A stretch of 64,000 nucleotides of DNA from Sinotaia quadrata (GCA_028829895.1 CM054177.1:31452064-31516063); one strand, 5' to 3'; shown: positions 44,763 through 57,890, counted from the first letter of the stretch. A program made the numbers and translations. Notes: a model not told the origin generated them from the sequence alone.

Positions 44763-45167
44763 GTCATTTGGTACTCCCAGAAACAATTCAAATCTAAGTT
44801 TTGATTAAACAGACAATAATAAAACTCGGGATTAACGAGTCACTAGCTTATCTTGTCTTCGTTCATAGACCTATTATTTGAAGCGGTTAGAGCTGCACAT
44901 GTAGATTGTTCGATGCAACCTCCTAACGACTATTTTTCGTGCGGCCAGTGACTGGGCAACATTCTGTTTACACTTAGATTTAGGCCACTCAATACGGGTT
45001 TAAGGTTCTCTTTCTTACAAAATGCCATGGACCTGTTGAAATTTTTCTTTGCCCTAATTACAGTGTACGACATTGCCTTCATCAGACCTCGCCACGTCAG
45101 CCCTTGTCGCAAATATACCTAACGCACTACTTGCCATTCATTAGTAATAGGAAAAGAAAAAACCCAA
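44763..45167. other. Unique sequence, nothing recognised
   Basis: No repeats and no supported gene. Confidence 0.5.
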
Positions 45168-45915
45168 CCATATCACGAGTCACAAACAAACCAACCAAGT
45201 CACGAGTCACAAACAAACAAACCATATCACGAATCACAAACAAACCAACCATATCACGAGTCACAAACAAACCAACCATATCACGAGTCACAAGCCAACA
45301 AACCATATCACCAGTCACAAACAAACAAACCAAGTCACGAGTCACAAACAAACCAACCAAGTCACGAGTCACAAACAAACCAACCAAGTCACGAGTCACA
45401 AACAAATCAACCAAGTCACGAGTCACAAACAAACCAACCAAGTCACGAGTAACAAACAAACAAACCAAGTCACGAGTAACAAACAAAGCAAATCATGAGT
45501 AACAAACAAACCAAATCACAAGTCACAAACAAGCAAACCAAACCACGAGCCAGAAATGGACACACCAAATAACGAGTCACAAACGAACAAATCAAATAAA
45601 CAAACCATATCATGAGTCACAAACGAACAAATCAAATCACGAGTCACAAACAAACCAAATAACGAGTCACAAACAAACAAACCAAATAACGAGTCACAAA
45701 CAAACAAACCAAATAACGAGTCACAAACAAACAAACCAAATCACTAAGTCACAAACAAACCAAGTCACAAGTCACAAACAAACCAAGTCACGAGTCACAA
45801 ACAAACCAAATCACTAAGTCACAAACAAACCAAGTCACGAGTCACAAACAAACCAAATCACGAGTCACAAACAAACCAAATCACGAGTCACAAACAAACC
45901 AAGTCACGAATCATG
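45168..45915. repeat. 27-bp (and shorter) minisatellite, about 30 copies
   Basis: gtcacgagtcacaaacaaac plus caaccaa; later copies are shorter (23-26 bp). In the 27-bp part both strands stay open for about 120-130 codons (SRVTNKPTK type); array artefact. Confidence 0.94.
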
Positions 45916-45949
45916 TAACGTAACTCATAGTAACAGTGATCAAGCCACG

Positions 45950-46085
45950 AAAACAAATTGAACTCTGTAGGAATAATAAAGCATTTGCTAGTGCAAGAGC
46001 CAATTGACACACAAGCTCAAAGGTCATACTGAACTCTGTAGGAATAATAAAGCATTTGTTTGCGCAATAGCCAAGTGTCACACTA
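45950..46085. repeat. ~68-bp tandem duplication
   Basis: tgaactctgtaggaataata and aagcatttg occur twice with related flanks (caagagcc / caatagcc). Confidence 0.85.
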
Positions 46086-46740
46086 GCTACATGTATTTCT
46101 ATTTTGTGCTGAGTGATCTAATGTAGCTAGGTCCTTGTGTCCGATGTAATAGTAACAGATACATTTTTAATCTGAACAAACAAACAAAACAAATGAAAAC
46201 TCCCAAACAAAACCATTTTTAAGCACAAGAGCCCATGACACACTGGCTTCTTGCTCTTGTCTTTCTATCAGAAGTGTGACCGTAAACAGCGCTAAAATTG
46301 AAAAGCCGTTGCAATTCTCTAACACACTACGGCCGCCTGCAGTCAAAGTTGGAACACAGTTTCGAATTCATAAAGAGGCTAGAGGCCAAAGATTTTTGCG
46401 AGATATGATCAAGGTCTCGTGAGATCTACTTAGTAAACGTCAATCAGATGACAAAGCACGTATATCTCAAAGCGAGGCTGACAAACAGGTCGTTCCGGTA
46501 CTTCATTGATTCGCTTACTTGAAACCGACCGTCTCTACTGTAACAGCAAATCCTGCTTCGTGTGAAAGAAAATCACGTTTCATTTAGAGCACCACACACT
46601 TCACAATCACTGACATTAGAAGACGGCTAACTGTTATTTACTCACCGTCACCAAGCAACGCAGGATTAAATCTTGTCAGTTAAACAGCTTATAAATAGTG
46701 TTTGTTCTTTTGGCACCAATTCTGATATATCTAGATTCTA
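46086..46740. other. Unique stretch, nothing recognised
   Basis: Repeat-free, of mixed composition. No open frame with recognisable features. Confidence 0.5.
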
Positions 46741-47180
46741 GAGTCATATGTCACGTTTACATTCTTAACACATGATGTATTTCAATTCATATGTAACGTT
46801 TACATTCTTAACACATAATGTATCTAAATTTATATATAACGTTTACATTCTTAACACATAATGTATCTAAATTTATATATAACGTTTACATTCTTAACAC
46901 ATAATGTATCTAAATGTATATATAATGTTTACATTCTTAACACATAATGTATCTAAATTTATATATAACGTTTACATTCTTAACACATGATGCATTTACA
47001 TTCTTAGCAAGTGATACATCTAGATTCATATGTAACATTTACATTCTTAACACTTGATTCATCTAAATTAAGAATGTAGCGTTTACATTTTTAAAATATG
47101 ATACATCTAGATTCATATGTAACATTTACATTCTTAACACATGATACAGCTAGATTTATAAGTAGCATTTACATTTCTCA
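46741..47180. repeat. 43-bp minisatellite, about 10 copies
   Basis: acattcttaacacataatgt, atctaaatttatatataacg and ttt recur (46802, 46845 and on). Outer copies carry cat for tat variants. Confidence 0.92.
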
Positions 47181-47259
47181 ACAGGGCGAGTGTGGACTTT
47201 CAGCACTCCACTACTACATACTAAACATTAACACCAGATAAAGATTAAATAAAGACAAG

Positions 47260-47550
47260 CTTACTAGATAAGGTGGTGACGTTAACTTAAGGACATCTTA
47301 TGCCAGACTAGATAATGTCGTGACGTTAACTGAAGGACATCTTATGCCAGACTAGATAATGTCGTGACGTTAACTGAAGGACATCTTATGCCAGACTAGA
47401 CTAGATAAAGTCATGACGTTAACAAAGGTCATGACGTCAGCTTAAGGACATCTTATGCCAGACTAGATAAAGTCATGACCTTAATTTAAGGTCATTTTAT
47501 GCAGGTAACTGAAGGACATCTAGATAAGGTTGTGACGTTTAGTAAAGACG
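47260..47550. repeat. 44-bp minisatellite, about 6 copies
   Basis: gactagataatgtcgtgacg, ttaactgaaggacatcttat and gcca recur (47306, 47350), then decay. Confidence 0.9.
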
Positions 47551-47739
47551 ACTTTGCAAGGCAGTTGCTTTTATCGACGTGTGTTTAAATAGAGGAGACC
47601 AAGATGTTGAGAGACAGACACTTAAGCTGTACCAGATATGTCAATGGATTTGAGGGATTTAGAACGAAACAAAAGTCACCATTTTGCAAATTTCACGATC
47701 AAACAAAATGCACGGAGTTAACACGAGAATAACATTCTA

Positions 47740-48270
47740 GAGAAGGCCTTGAGGCGCACATAAGACTAATTGTGCTAGACTAGAGTGAGGCTCGCGTAAG
47801 GACTAATTGTGCTAGACTAGAGTGAGGCTCACGTAAGGACTAATTGTGCTAGACTAGAGATGGCCTTGAGGCTCATGTAAGGACTACTTGTGCTAGAGAT
47901 GGCCTTGATGCTCAAGTAAGTGCTAATTGTGCTAGATAGACAGCCGTGAAGTTTAGCTAGTAAAGACGACCTGGGCTGAACTAGATAAGGACATGAGGCT
48001 TTTAAAAAAATAATATGTTTGGGATAAGGCCATGAGGTTTACGGAATTACTTGTTCTAGACTATAAGGCCACGAGGTTTAAACAATTACTTGTTCTGGAC
48101 TAGATAAGGCCAGGTTTAAAGAATTACGTGTTGGACTAAAGGCACGAGGCTTATAAAATTACTTGTAGTGGACTAGTGCTGAGGCTTATAAAATTACTTG
48201 TACTGGACTAGTGCTGAGGCTTATAAAATTACTTGTACTGGACTAGTGCTGAGGCTTATAAAGACGATCT
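47740..48270. repeat. Two related tandem arrays (about 37 and 35 bp)
   Basis: First aaggactaattgtgctagac with tagagtgaggctcacgt; then ggcttataaaattacttgta with ctggactagtgctga (48148, 48183, 48218). Shared gactag...gaggct order suggests common origin. Confidence 0.85.
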
Positions 48271-50429
48271 ATGGTGACTACCGCTCTGCAAATTTAAACT
48301 CGGTGTCAAGAGAATTATTTTCCGGTAGCGGGGAGAAGTTGAGTGGGTGACAATGAAGGAAGGAAAAATGTAATGAACTCGAATGAATGATGAAAGTAAG
48401 ACAAATGGACACGAACAGTAACATACACTCTGACAGATAAATAGTAATATTTCTGACGGACTGCACGTGAAGCACACGACAGCTTTGCTGTTCAGCACCG
48501 CGTCTTAAAGCCGGTACTGTGCTGCAGCCGACCTTACCCGTTGACCTTGGGGTAAATATCAAACATCCGCTCACACTCATCGCAAGCCCCCCCCTCCCCC
48601 TTACTACAGCCCCATCCTCTTACTACACAACCACCGTCACCACATCAATATCTTTTAATCTAAAATGCATTCTTTGCTCTTTAGATGGGTGGGGTGGGGT
48701 TATTTATCCACATCTGTCTGACCGCAGGTCAATCTTTGGTCACATCTGCACAAAAAAATCGTCGCCGGCCCTTTTCTTTTTTAGAACAATGAAAGCAAAT
48801 GAGCGCTTGCGAGTACACGTGGGATAGCGTGGGGAAAGAAAGAAGAAAAGGAAAAAAAGACAAGGGACCGGAATTGTCCAGTCTCTGAGAAAAGGGAGAA
48901 AGTAAAAAAGACGTTAATCAGCCTCACGGTACAAGCGATTGAAGAAAATAGTGTCAAAGCCATAGGAAATAGTATGAAAACCATAGTATGCTGATAGTCT
49001 GTATTGCCATCTTTCTATCTATCTGGTATTGAATTCTACAGAGTGGAATGATCTGTGTATTATTCTCCATGGATCGCTGTTTGTTTTGTTTACATCTGGT
49101 GATTACATTCTAACCAGGGAAGTCCCTAGCCTGCCATTTGAACAAATGCTAAAGTCTGTAGACACTGTCCAAGCCGGTACAGAGTGAGTGTCAGGTCGGT
49201 GCGATTTGACTGATGGTGTCCCTGACTTAACTGGTGAATGGAACACACAAGCCGTTCACGACCCAGTCACAACTAGTTTACCCCGTTGAGTGGGGCGTCC
49301 TTGGGGGTGGGGGCGAGGAGAAAGCCGCTAACAAATGCGATTTGGCTGTGAACACTAAGTGCTCCATTCCGCTGGCACTGTTTGGCGTCCATGATCGTGT
49401 CCTTGACCCTTGTCTTGTTTTCCTTTTATTAGCTTTTTTTTTTTTTTTTTAAAGAAAAGGGAAAACCTATCTACGTGATTATTTTAACTTTCTAGCTTGT
49501 GTTAGGCCACGAACGGATCAGTGTGGTCACGGATGCGATTTGTATTCTACTCGGAATGGCGTTTTATTTGTACTGCATTGCTCTAGACTCACTTTGCTGT
49601 AGGAGACTAGTGATAATGGTTCTGCAATTTCGTCAGCCGTGGGATACGGACCCAGTGATAACGGTTTTGCTTTCTTCGTCAGCCGTGGGATACACTCATT
49701 GAAGAGGGGTGGGGGGGATCAGGTTACATCACCACAGCTCAAACGATCAATAAACATGCCTGGCGTGTTTTAATGCCTCTTGGGATAATTCTGTACAAAC
49801 AGGGAGACTCCAGAATATTGGGATCGTATTTCTTTGCATTGAACTGAAATTCAAATACAAATGTATATTGGTGCGTGCGCGCGCGTGTGTGTGTGTGTGT
49901 TGCGTGCAAGCGAGCAACAATAAGACGCCCGCAAAATTACATCATACACATGTGGTGGTAGTTACGATAACAATTTAACTGGAGCTTTCGTGGATCATTT
50001 CATCATAAGACGTTCTCGGATCTGTAGTGCTCCAGTGGGACCTGCTCCCTCTCGAGAATTAGGGGAGCGCTGGCGGTGGTGTTTCTGTGGAGTTTTTGTC
50101 TTGGTGCTTGCTTGGTGTTGTCATTTGCTGATTTATTTTTGTCGTTGAGTTGTGTTCCTGTTGAGTTATGTCTGCTATATCTTGTGTCTGTGGCGTTGAA
50201 GTTGTATTTTATTCCTGTTGAGCATTATGGTGTCGGTATTTGATGTAAGATGTGAATATTGGTAACGAATCTATGTGTAGTGCTGCTGTTCACTCGTCCG
50301 TTGTAAAACTTGTCTGGCTGGCAAAGGCGGACTTTAGTCTGTTAATCCGTGGGCTAAAGTTGTCGTGGATATTGTTGCTGTCGTTCTCGATGTTGAGGGA
50401 GTTGGGAGGGGGTGTCTTACAGAGCCCAG
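48271..50429. other. Longest repeat-poor stretch of the right half
   Basis: Mostly unique. Noted: a ~45-bp duplication (cgtcagccgtgggatac) at 49630-49695, a T-run at 49432-49450, a GTGCGTGCGCGCGCGTGTGT tract near 49871, and AATAAA at 49750. Several 60- to 100-codon frames exist on both strands, none recognisable. Confidence 0.5.
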
Positions 50430-51700
50430 GCTAGTGGCATGCCAAGTCTGTACTTAGCGTGCACATACGCCCGTAATGTTCAACTCCTTGTCCTCCTCAC
50501 TGGTGGTGTTGTTGTTGGCGCTGTCGTCATGGCTGTCCCCAGTGTCCGTTGGGATGCAGGAGGGCGGGCGCTGGCGGGGTGTAAAAGTGGTCGAGCAGCA
50601 GTTGAATCATGTCTCCAATGGGGTGATTAAAGTATCCCCCACTGCATGAACTGCGGCTCACTAGGCCAAAATTGCTGTCGTTATTGTCGGCGGTGGTTTC
50701 GTTGGAGTTGTTGTTGTGGCTGCTGTTGCTGACTCTGATGTTGTCGCTGTTGTTGTCGGATGTGTTGTGGTGGGCGCCGTCTTTTTTATTCGGGGCCTTG
50801 TTCTGTCTGATTGTCTGTTGTCGTTGGTGGTGTTGTTGCTCTTGGTGGGGTCTCTTGTAATGGTGAGAGAGGGAGAACCTCAATCGGTCTTGTGTATTCG
50901 TTGAGGACAGCCTCGATCTCAGTTGGTGCAATTTCCTGCTTGGTGTGGTCTTCGGTTTGTACGAATTTGTCTTTTCTTGTTGTAGTCTGTGTGTTGGCGA
51001 TATTGAAGTTTTGTTTTCTGTTGTCATCTCTGTAGTCTGTGTGTTGGCGATATTGAAGTTTTGTTTTCTGTTGTCATCTCTGTTGTCATCTCTGTTGTCA
51101 TCTCTGTTGTCATCTCTGTTGGTTGCGCGCATTGTTTTGTTTCCTTTTCTTCTATTTTGGTAATTTTTGTCTGGCACTTTTTTCCTCCGTGATGGTAGTC
51201 GGGGTTTGTTAGAAAGCCTGTTTGTTTTTATTGACCTGGGTAAGAGTCTGTGTTGAGATGTCTTTGGTTTTTGGTGGTATTTGTCACTGGATGTTCGTTT
51301 GAGCTTCAGTCTGTAGATGGTGGTGGTATTCTAGCTGTTGAGAGGTGTTCGTTTAAACTCTGCCATAGGTAGATGGCGCCGTCCAGAGCCTCATGGTGTT
51401 TTTCAATATGTGGCTTCTCCACCTTTCCTGACACGTCGTGGAAGAGACTCCACATTATTTGGGAAAAGTCGAGTTAAGGTAGAAGTTTTCCGAATCCATG
51501 TCTGTCATGGGGAGTTAATGCTTTATCCTCAGTGGTTCTTGTTTCCGCATAGATCGCTGTGTAGTCTTGGATGTTTAAAACTTCCCCTTCCTCTCTTTCT
51601 AGTTCTGGTAGTTGCTCGAGAGATGGCCATATGATGTAAGCAATCCTGTTTTTCCCGCCCTGAAGAGGGCTTGGAAGTGTCAGTAAGACTGGTTTCACAA
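50430..51700 (-). pseudogene. Decayed coding-like stretch, function unknown
   Basis: On the minus strand, 51698-51474 reads as a 74-codon frame of balanced composition (includes EVLNIQDYTAIYAETRTTED and ALTPHDRHGFGK). Just after the GFGK a shift of frame continues as TSTLTRLFPNNVESLPRRVR, as if one coding sequence carried a frameshift. Further along, 51177-50527 is open for 216 codons but is Asn/Gln/Thr-rich and driven by a GTTGTT-like plus-strand repeat. This could be a decayed mobile-element ORF or host pseudogene. No catalytic motif or domain is recognised. Confidence 0.3.
50980..51122. repeat. ~48-bp duplication ending in a 12-bp array
   Basis: gtagtctgtgtgttggcgat and attgaagttttgttttctgt occur twice, followed by four to five copies of tgttgtcatctc. 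Confidence 0.9.
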
Positions 51701-51739
51701 CTAGCTCTAATAAGGGCTTGGGAGTGTCAGTAAGGCTGT

Positions 51740-52015
51740 CACAGTTGGTATTTTTTAGTCTGTTTACAATCTGATTTCTTCAAACGATATTTTGCTAGTC
51801 TGTTTACAATTTGATTTCTTCAAACGATATTTTGCTAGTCTGTTTACAATCTGATTTCTTCAAACGATATTTTGCTAATCTGTTTACAATCTGATTTCTT
51901 CAAACGATATTTTGCTAGTCTGTTTACAATCTGGTTTCTTCAAACGATATTTTGCTAGTCTGTTTACAATCTGATTTTTTCAAACGATATTTTGCTAGTC
52001 TATTTTCAATGAGAT
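51740..52015. repeat. 40-bp minisatellite, about 7 copies
   Basis: tagtctgtttacaatctgat then ttcttcaaacgatattttgc, almost perfect. Confidence 0.94.
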
Positions 52016-52149
52016 ACCTTGAAACAATACTGTCTGTATTGGCTTGTCTGTTACTGAGGAACCAAGCCACATTATTTTGTTTGTAACTTAGCGCGCATGA
52101 ATCACTACTCGATTTAGTCAAAAAAATAAATTAATATTTCTTAAGTTCC

Positions 52150-52345
52150 GCGTGCTGTTATCTTCCCGTGACTTCTGTGACTTTGAGTCATGTTTTAAAG
52201 ACAGCAACCATTAACTATGTCATTCCATGCCATGACTTCATGTACCTCTATGTGTTTCTTCCCGTGACTTCTGTGACTTTGAGTCATGTTTTAAAGACAG
52301 CAACCATTAACTATGTTATTCCATGACTTCATATATCTCTATGTG
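52150..52345. repeat. ~104-bp tandem duplication
   Basis: cttcccgtgacttctgtgac, tttgagtcatgttttaaaga and cagcaaccattaactatgt occur twice. Confidence 0.92.
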
Positions 52346-52435
52346 TTTCTACTCCGCGTAATATTCCTTGACTGAATGTCTGTGTCTGTGTGGTTTTCTA
52401 GTCCGAGCGTGTGATCGATACAGCAATGTGTGTTA

Positions 52436-52795
52436 TTTTAAAGTCATTGTGACATATAACATGTCATTCCATGACTTATGTATGTCTGGTCTTATAGTCA
52501 TTGTAATATAAAACATGTCATTCCATGAGTTATGTATGTTTGGTGTTAAAGTCATTGTGACATATAACATGTCATTCCATGAGTTATGTATGTTTGGTGT
52601 TAAAGTCATTGTGACATATAACATGTCATTCCATGACTTATGTATGTTTGGTGTTAAAGTCATTGTGACATATAACATGTCATTCCATGACTTATGTATG
52701 TTTGGTGTTAAAGTCATTGTGACATATAACATGTCATTCCATGAATTATGTATGTCTGGTCTTAAAGTCATTGTGACATATAACATGTCATTCCA
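52436..52795. repeat. 54-bp minisatellite, about 7 copies
   Basis: gtcattgtgacatataacat, gtcattccatgacttatgta and tgtttggtgttaaa recur. 54 is divisible by three, so both strands are open over about 100 codons; artefact. Confidence 0.94.
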
Positions 52796-53900
52796 ACAAC
52801 ATCAATAACCGTTTATAATCGACTTAATATAAGTGGCAATCTTGTTTCCAGCTCATTTTATTAAGCTATTTTTTTATTAGCTGTTTGTCAGTGTCACGTA
52901 TCTCTGCAATAATGTGTAATAAATGATTTCCAGTTTAACATAAACTACAGAAACGATTCATAAATGACGTCATTTTAATAGCTGTTTGTGTAGACGCTTA
53001 GTCATGATACATATAAAGTGTTAATTTTGTGATTTCAAGAATCTAGTCGTCTGTCTTCAAGTCACTGTAACGCATATCATGTCATTATGTAACTTTATTC
53101 AGCTAGTTGTCAGCATCAGTGTGACATAATAACGTGTCTTTATGAGACTTCATACAGCTTAAATGCTTATAAACTTCTAAGTCAGTGTCAGTCGGTGACT
53201 TCATTCAGGTTAATGTTTGTATGGTCTCCAAGTCAGTGTAAAATATATCGTGTCAGTCAGTGACTTCATACAGGTTAATGTCTGCATGGTCTCCAAGTCA
53301 GTGTAATATATAGGCCCATAACATTCTGTGACTTCCCGTACTTAGTTGTCTGTTCGGCCTTTAGGACTCCGTGAACTTTATATTGCGCGTGTTCCGTGTT
53401 AATGCAAATGTAATTGGAGTTATTGAAAACAACAAGAAAACCAGACCACGGTCACGTGCTGTTTCGCATATAGGCAAACGTAATTAAGAAGTGGGTAATT
53501 GACTTCTTGCAGCCAAGAACTGAAGGGAAATGCTAAACGATCTCCTCTAAAGTGCCAGACTTTGGTACCAATGCTGACATTCATTTTCTATTTAACACCT
53601 TTTGTAGTCCATCGTTTCTCAAATTTACATTTACGGTGCATAAGAGGTAGACCGGTGATATGACGTCACAGTTCTTCTCTAGCGCTACTACGGCACAACC
53701 CTAAGTGCCAGTGTGGCAAAGAGCTTACACCATAAGTTATAATGTGATGTCGATATTTCATCACAATGATGATGACGTGTGTGGAGTGCATGGTGACAGT
53801 ACTTAAATGACCGTGTATGTCATCACTGCCTTGTGACACAACTAAAAGCCTGAAGTAGCATTTCTTGGAAATCTAGTATAGGTAAATTATTTGTATTAGT
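52796..53900. repeat. Decayed relatives of the 54-bp repeat, then unique DNA
   Basis: From 53030 to 53340 blocks such as caagtcagtgtaa, atatatcgtgtcagt and tgacttcatacaggttaat recur irregularly and resemble the 54-bp unit. From about 53400 to 53900 the sequence is unique. Confidence 0.55.
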
Positions 53901-53904
53901 TGGA

Positions 53905-54270
53905 TGAGTTCAGACATGTACCTTAAATATCGTACTCATTGGATGAGGTCAGACATGTACCTTAAATATCGTACTCATTGGATGAGGTCAGACTTGCACA
54001 CTTCACCGCCAGTAGTCATTGGTTGAGATGAGGTCAGGCACGCACGCTTCAATACCAGTACTCATTGGTTGAGACCAAACACGCATGTTTAAATGTCAGT
54101 GATCATTTGAAAAGATAATACACGCATGTTTAAATGTCAGTGATCATTTGAAAAGATAATACACGCATTTTTAAATGTCAGTGATCATTTGAAAAGATAA
54201 TACACGCATGTTTAAATGCCAGTGATCATTTGAAAAGATAATACACGCATGTTTAAATGCACTATTCATT
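53905..54270. repeat. Two small arrays (~40-46 bp)
   Basis: tcattggatgaggtcagaca with tgtaccttaaatatcgtac, then tgtttaaatgtcagtgatca with tttgaaaagataatacacgc four times. Confidence 0.9.
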
Positions 54271-54595
54271 CGTCCATATGAAACATACTTATGTTTAGTT
54301 CTCAGTACTCATTATTTGAGATAGGGCATACATGTTTTTATGCCAGAACCTAACGGTTGAAGTCAGATATGCACGTGTAAGTAAATTAATGCCGCTCTTT
54401 ATTTTACTGACGACAGACATGCATGTGTAAATACTTTACATATATGGATGACATGTTTAAAGTCTTTACACATGTGGATGAAATCAGACATAACGTGATT
54501 AAAAGTCAATATTCATAGGACTGGGGCCAAACAATGTACAAACCTGCTAATGCCACTATTCATTTCTGAGGTGCAATTTGCATACTTCAATGTCA
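54271..54595. repeat. Decayed copies related to the flanking arrays
   Basis: Scattered gcatgtttaaat and cattcattgaga-like blocks with no clear period. Confidence 0.5.
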
Positions 54596-55090
54596 TTACT
54601 CAGAGGTCAGAGATCAGACAAGCATGTTTAAATGTCAGTATTCAATGGTTGAGATCAGACAAGCATGCTTAAATGTCAGCATTTAATGGTTGGAACCAGA
54701 CAAGCATGCTTAAATATCATTCAATGGCTGAGATCAGACAAGCATGCTTAAATGTCACTATTCAATGGCTGAGATCAGACAAGCATGCTTAAATATCATT
54801 CAATGGCTGAGATCAGACAAGCATGCTTAAATATCATTCAATGGCTGAGATCAGACAAGCATGCTTAAATATCATTCAATGGCTGAGATCAGACAAGCAT
54901 GCTTAAATATCATTCAATGGCTGAGATCAGACAAGCATGCTTAAATATCATTCAATGGCTGAGATCAGACAAGCATGCTTAAATATCATTCAATGGCTGA
55001 GATCAGACAAGCATGCTTAAATATCATTCAATGGCTGAGATCAGACAAGCATGCTTAAATGTCACTATTCAATGGTTGAGCTCAGACTCG
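54596..55090. repeat. 38-bp minisatellite, about 12 copies
   Basis: tcattcaatggctgagatca then gacaagcatgcttaaata; the centre is nearly perfect and the edges have gtcactattcaatggttg variants. Confidence 0.94.
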
Positions 55091-55404
55091 TGTCTAAATA
55101 CCAGTCTCAGTGGTTAAAACCAGACAAGAGGGTTTAAGATCCAGTGCTTAATAAGGCAAACCAGAGATGTAATCCGTTACCAAGGTCAGGAATGCACATT
55201 TTAAGTGACTGTACTCAGCTAACCGTTTGCAGCCAAGCGTTTAATCAGTTTCAGATGATTACTGGTTCGTTCCGGGAAATAATGTTTGCTGCTAGCACCA
55301 AGAGTGCGCATAATTTCCATTTGACGTCATCTACTATGCATGCATGTAATTCCCATTTGACGTCATATAATGTGCATGCATCGTTTTTAATTTCGTTCAA
55401 CTTG
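55091..55404. other. Mostly unique sequence
   Basis: A short duplication, atttgacgtcata/tctacta followed by tgcatgca, at 55318-55380. No gene. Confidence 0.5.
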
Positions 55405-55740
55405 TAAGTTATGTTTCATATTGTAATTTATGTTTTCATATTGCTAGTACAAGTATGTTTTCATATTGCAAGTAAAAGTATGTTTTCATATTGCAAGTAA
55501 AAGTATGGTTTCATATTGCAAGTACGTTTTCATATTGCAAGTAAAAGTATGTTTTCATATTGCAAGTACAAGTATGTTTTCATATTGCAAGTAAAAGTAT
55601 GTTTTCATATTGCAAGTAAAAGTATGTTTTCATATTGCAAGTAAAAGTATGTTTTCATATTGCAAGTACATGTATGTTCTCACATTGCATGTTATGTATT
55701 CATATTGCAATCTGTGTTTTCATATTGCAAGTTGTGTCCA
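55405..55740. repeat. ~25-bp minisatellite, about 12 copies
   Basis: tatgttttcatattgcaagt plus aaaag, some copies truncated. Confidence 0.92.
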
Positions 55741-55754
55741 TGCAAACGTCCTAA

Positions 55755-55910
55755 CATATAAGACTGATACAACAGCACTTAGTATCTTGTAGTCCTAGCG
55801 TGTGAGACCAATACAACAGCATTTAGTATCTTGTAGTCCTAGCGTGTGAGACCAATACAACAGCATTTAGTATCTTGTAGTCCTAGCGTGTGAGACCAAC
55901 ACAACAGTGC
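55755..55910. repeat. 47-bp tandem repeat, 3 copies
   Basis: agtatcttgtagtcctagcg then tgtgagaccaatacaacagc recur. Confidence 0.93.
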
Positions 55911-55964
55911 TATAACATTCATAGTTCTTGTCAGTTGACGACGGAAGTCGCACGCTATACGCAG

Positions 55965-56450
55965 TGGTCAACGTATGTTGTATTTGTACCACCTAAGATA
56001 ATGGTCAATGTAAGCTGTATTTGTACCACCTATGATAATGGTCAATGTATGTTGTATTTGTACCACCTATGATAATGGTCAATGTATGTTGTATTTGTAC
56101 CACCTATGGTAATGGTCAATGTATGTTGTATTTGTACCACCTATGATAATGGTCAATGTATGTTGTATTTGTATCACCTATGATAATGGTCAATGTATGT
56201 TGTATTTGTACCACCTATGATAATGGTCAATGTATGTTGTATTTGTACCACCTATGATAATGGTCAATGTATGCTGTATTTGTAACACCGATTACAATGG
56301 TCAATGTATGTTGTATTTGTAACACCGATTACAATGGTCAATGTATGTTGTATTTGTAACACCGATTACAATGGTCAATGTATGATGTCTTTGTAACACC
56401 GATTACAACGGTCAATGTATGATGTATTTGTAATACCGATGATAATGGCT
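55965..56450. repeat. 37-bp minisatellite, about 13 copies
   Basis: aatggtcaatgtatgttgta then tttgtaccacctatgat; the last four to five copies carry aacaccgattac instead. Confidence 0.94.
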
Positions 56451-56867
56451 CACACTGACTGAATGAGTGAAGCCTTCTTGTGATGTCTTATTATGTATTA
56501 ATTAACTTACTTTTAGAATTATTTCATTTTCTTTCTTTATAATACCTTTAGTACGTGTGGGTAAAGCGACTGTATTTTTGTCCCTCAGGCGAATAGATTT
56601 ACTTATTGCTCATATTTGGGAATGAACACTTATAATTGATTTTTTGTATTTTTAATTTATTAGACTAATTATTATATTTTGTATTTTTTATTAAAAAGTA
56701 TAATTGTAGTACTTTCGTAGCTTTTAGATAGGTATAGGAAGAGGACATTTCCACTACTAGAGAGGGGAATCTATTATTAAAAATATAATAATTAATTTTA
56801 TATCGAAAATCTATATTTGTCGGGGCGCCATTGCGGGGATAGTAACTGTCGCCAGGTTTGAGATAAA
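56451..56867. other. AT-rich unique stretch
   Basis: No repeat or gene recognised. A short GC-rich patch (cggggcgccattgcgggg) lies at 56821-56838. Confidence 0.5.
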
Positions 56868-57045
<178 letters not shown>

Positions 57046-57060
57046 GAGAGAGAGATACTG

Positions 57061-57890
57061 TGGTGGAGTAAATTTGCCTATCCCTATTTCCAAACTTAAT
57101 TGCTAGTTAAAATGTTAAATGTCAAACTGACCCGACCTTGGGCACACCTTATGCTGATATTTTAAGTGTCCTAGTTGGAGTAAACAAGAATATGCTAGAA
57201 ATTGCTGATGCAATCCAAACCATTTCCATTTGGATGAGTAGTTTTTTTTACTAATAGTCTCACACTTGTTCATAACAACTTAAACCAAAGAGGATGGACC
57301 GAAAGTTACTTTGTTGAAGAAAGTCTTTGATTTCGACAAACTTGAGTCCAGTCAAAAAGGCAGTCGATAGCTTATGTTAAGTTAAGAGACTGATGAAAAT
57401 GTATGGGCTTAGAAATATTTGAAACATGTTTGCTATTGATCTATTATTTGAATTGGAAAATGCTTTATGTAATTGAAACATTATTTCTGTGTTCACTGAT
57501 TTGATTATGGTGTACATTATACTTGTGAATTTTGATTGATGTCATATTTCTTTTGCTGTGTGTGTATCGGACTAATAAATATTGTTGCAGGAATTGAAAG
57601 TTGAGAATGTGTAAGAGAGAAAGGAGTTTAGAGATAAATATACCTGAAACTTAGTGCTGCTTTAATTTGACTTTTGCAGAAAGGAGCGTGCCTTTTTATC
57701 TTTGATGTTTTGATCCACTTCAGACTACCATGACTACTGTACTCTACTGGATCACATTGGTGTGTAAATCCAGCATTGCCATCGAACTTATCAGTAATCA
57801 TGATGCTGTAAAGTTGATTCCTGTGAATTCCATTCAAGAGCCAACACAACTAAATTTTAGACTTTAGTTTGGTCTCAAGAATTTATAAAG
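57061..57890 (+). mobile_element. ~830-bp dispersed repeat, copy 2 (forward orientation)
   Basis: Matches the reverse complement of 10461-11294 over its full length, beginning tggtggagtaaatttgccta and ending ggtctcaagaattt. Lengths agree within a few bases (830 and 834). Homology stops abruptly at both ends: at the left next to a GATA microsatellite and at the right before acttttt. No open frame is conserved between the copies, so any coding content has decayed or never existed. Confidence 0.72.

Noticed and set aside
45104..45502. 132-codon Thr/Lys/Asn-rich and 119-codon Val/Leu-rich frames
   Set aside because: Produced by the 27-bp array on opposite strands, and lost as soon as the units shorten after about 45480.
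50527..51177. 216-codon Asn/Gln-rich protein as a genuine gene
   Set aside because: The composition is driven by a GTT/GTC-rich plus-strand repeat and a 12-bp array. Kept only as part of a low-confidence decayed coding-like stretch.
52433..52808. 97- and 117-codon repetitive frames
   Set aside because: Explained by the 54-bp array; open on both strands.
57590..57625. Splice acceptor and short terminal exon after attgttgcag
   Set aside because: The same motif lies in the other copy of the ~830-bp repeat, and the reading frame after it is not conserved between the two.
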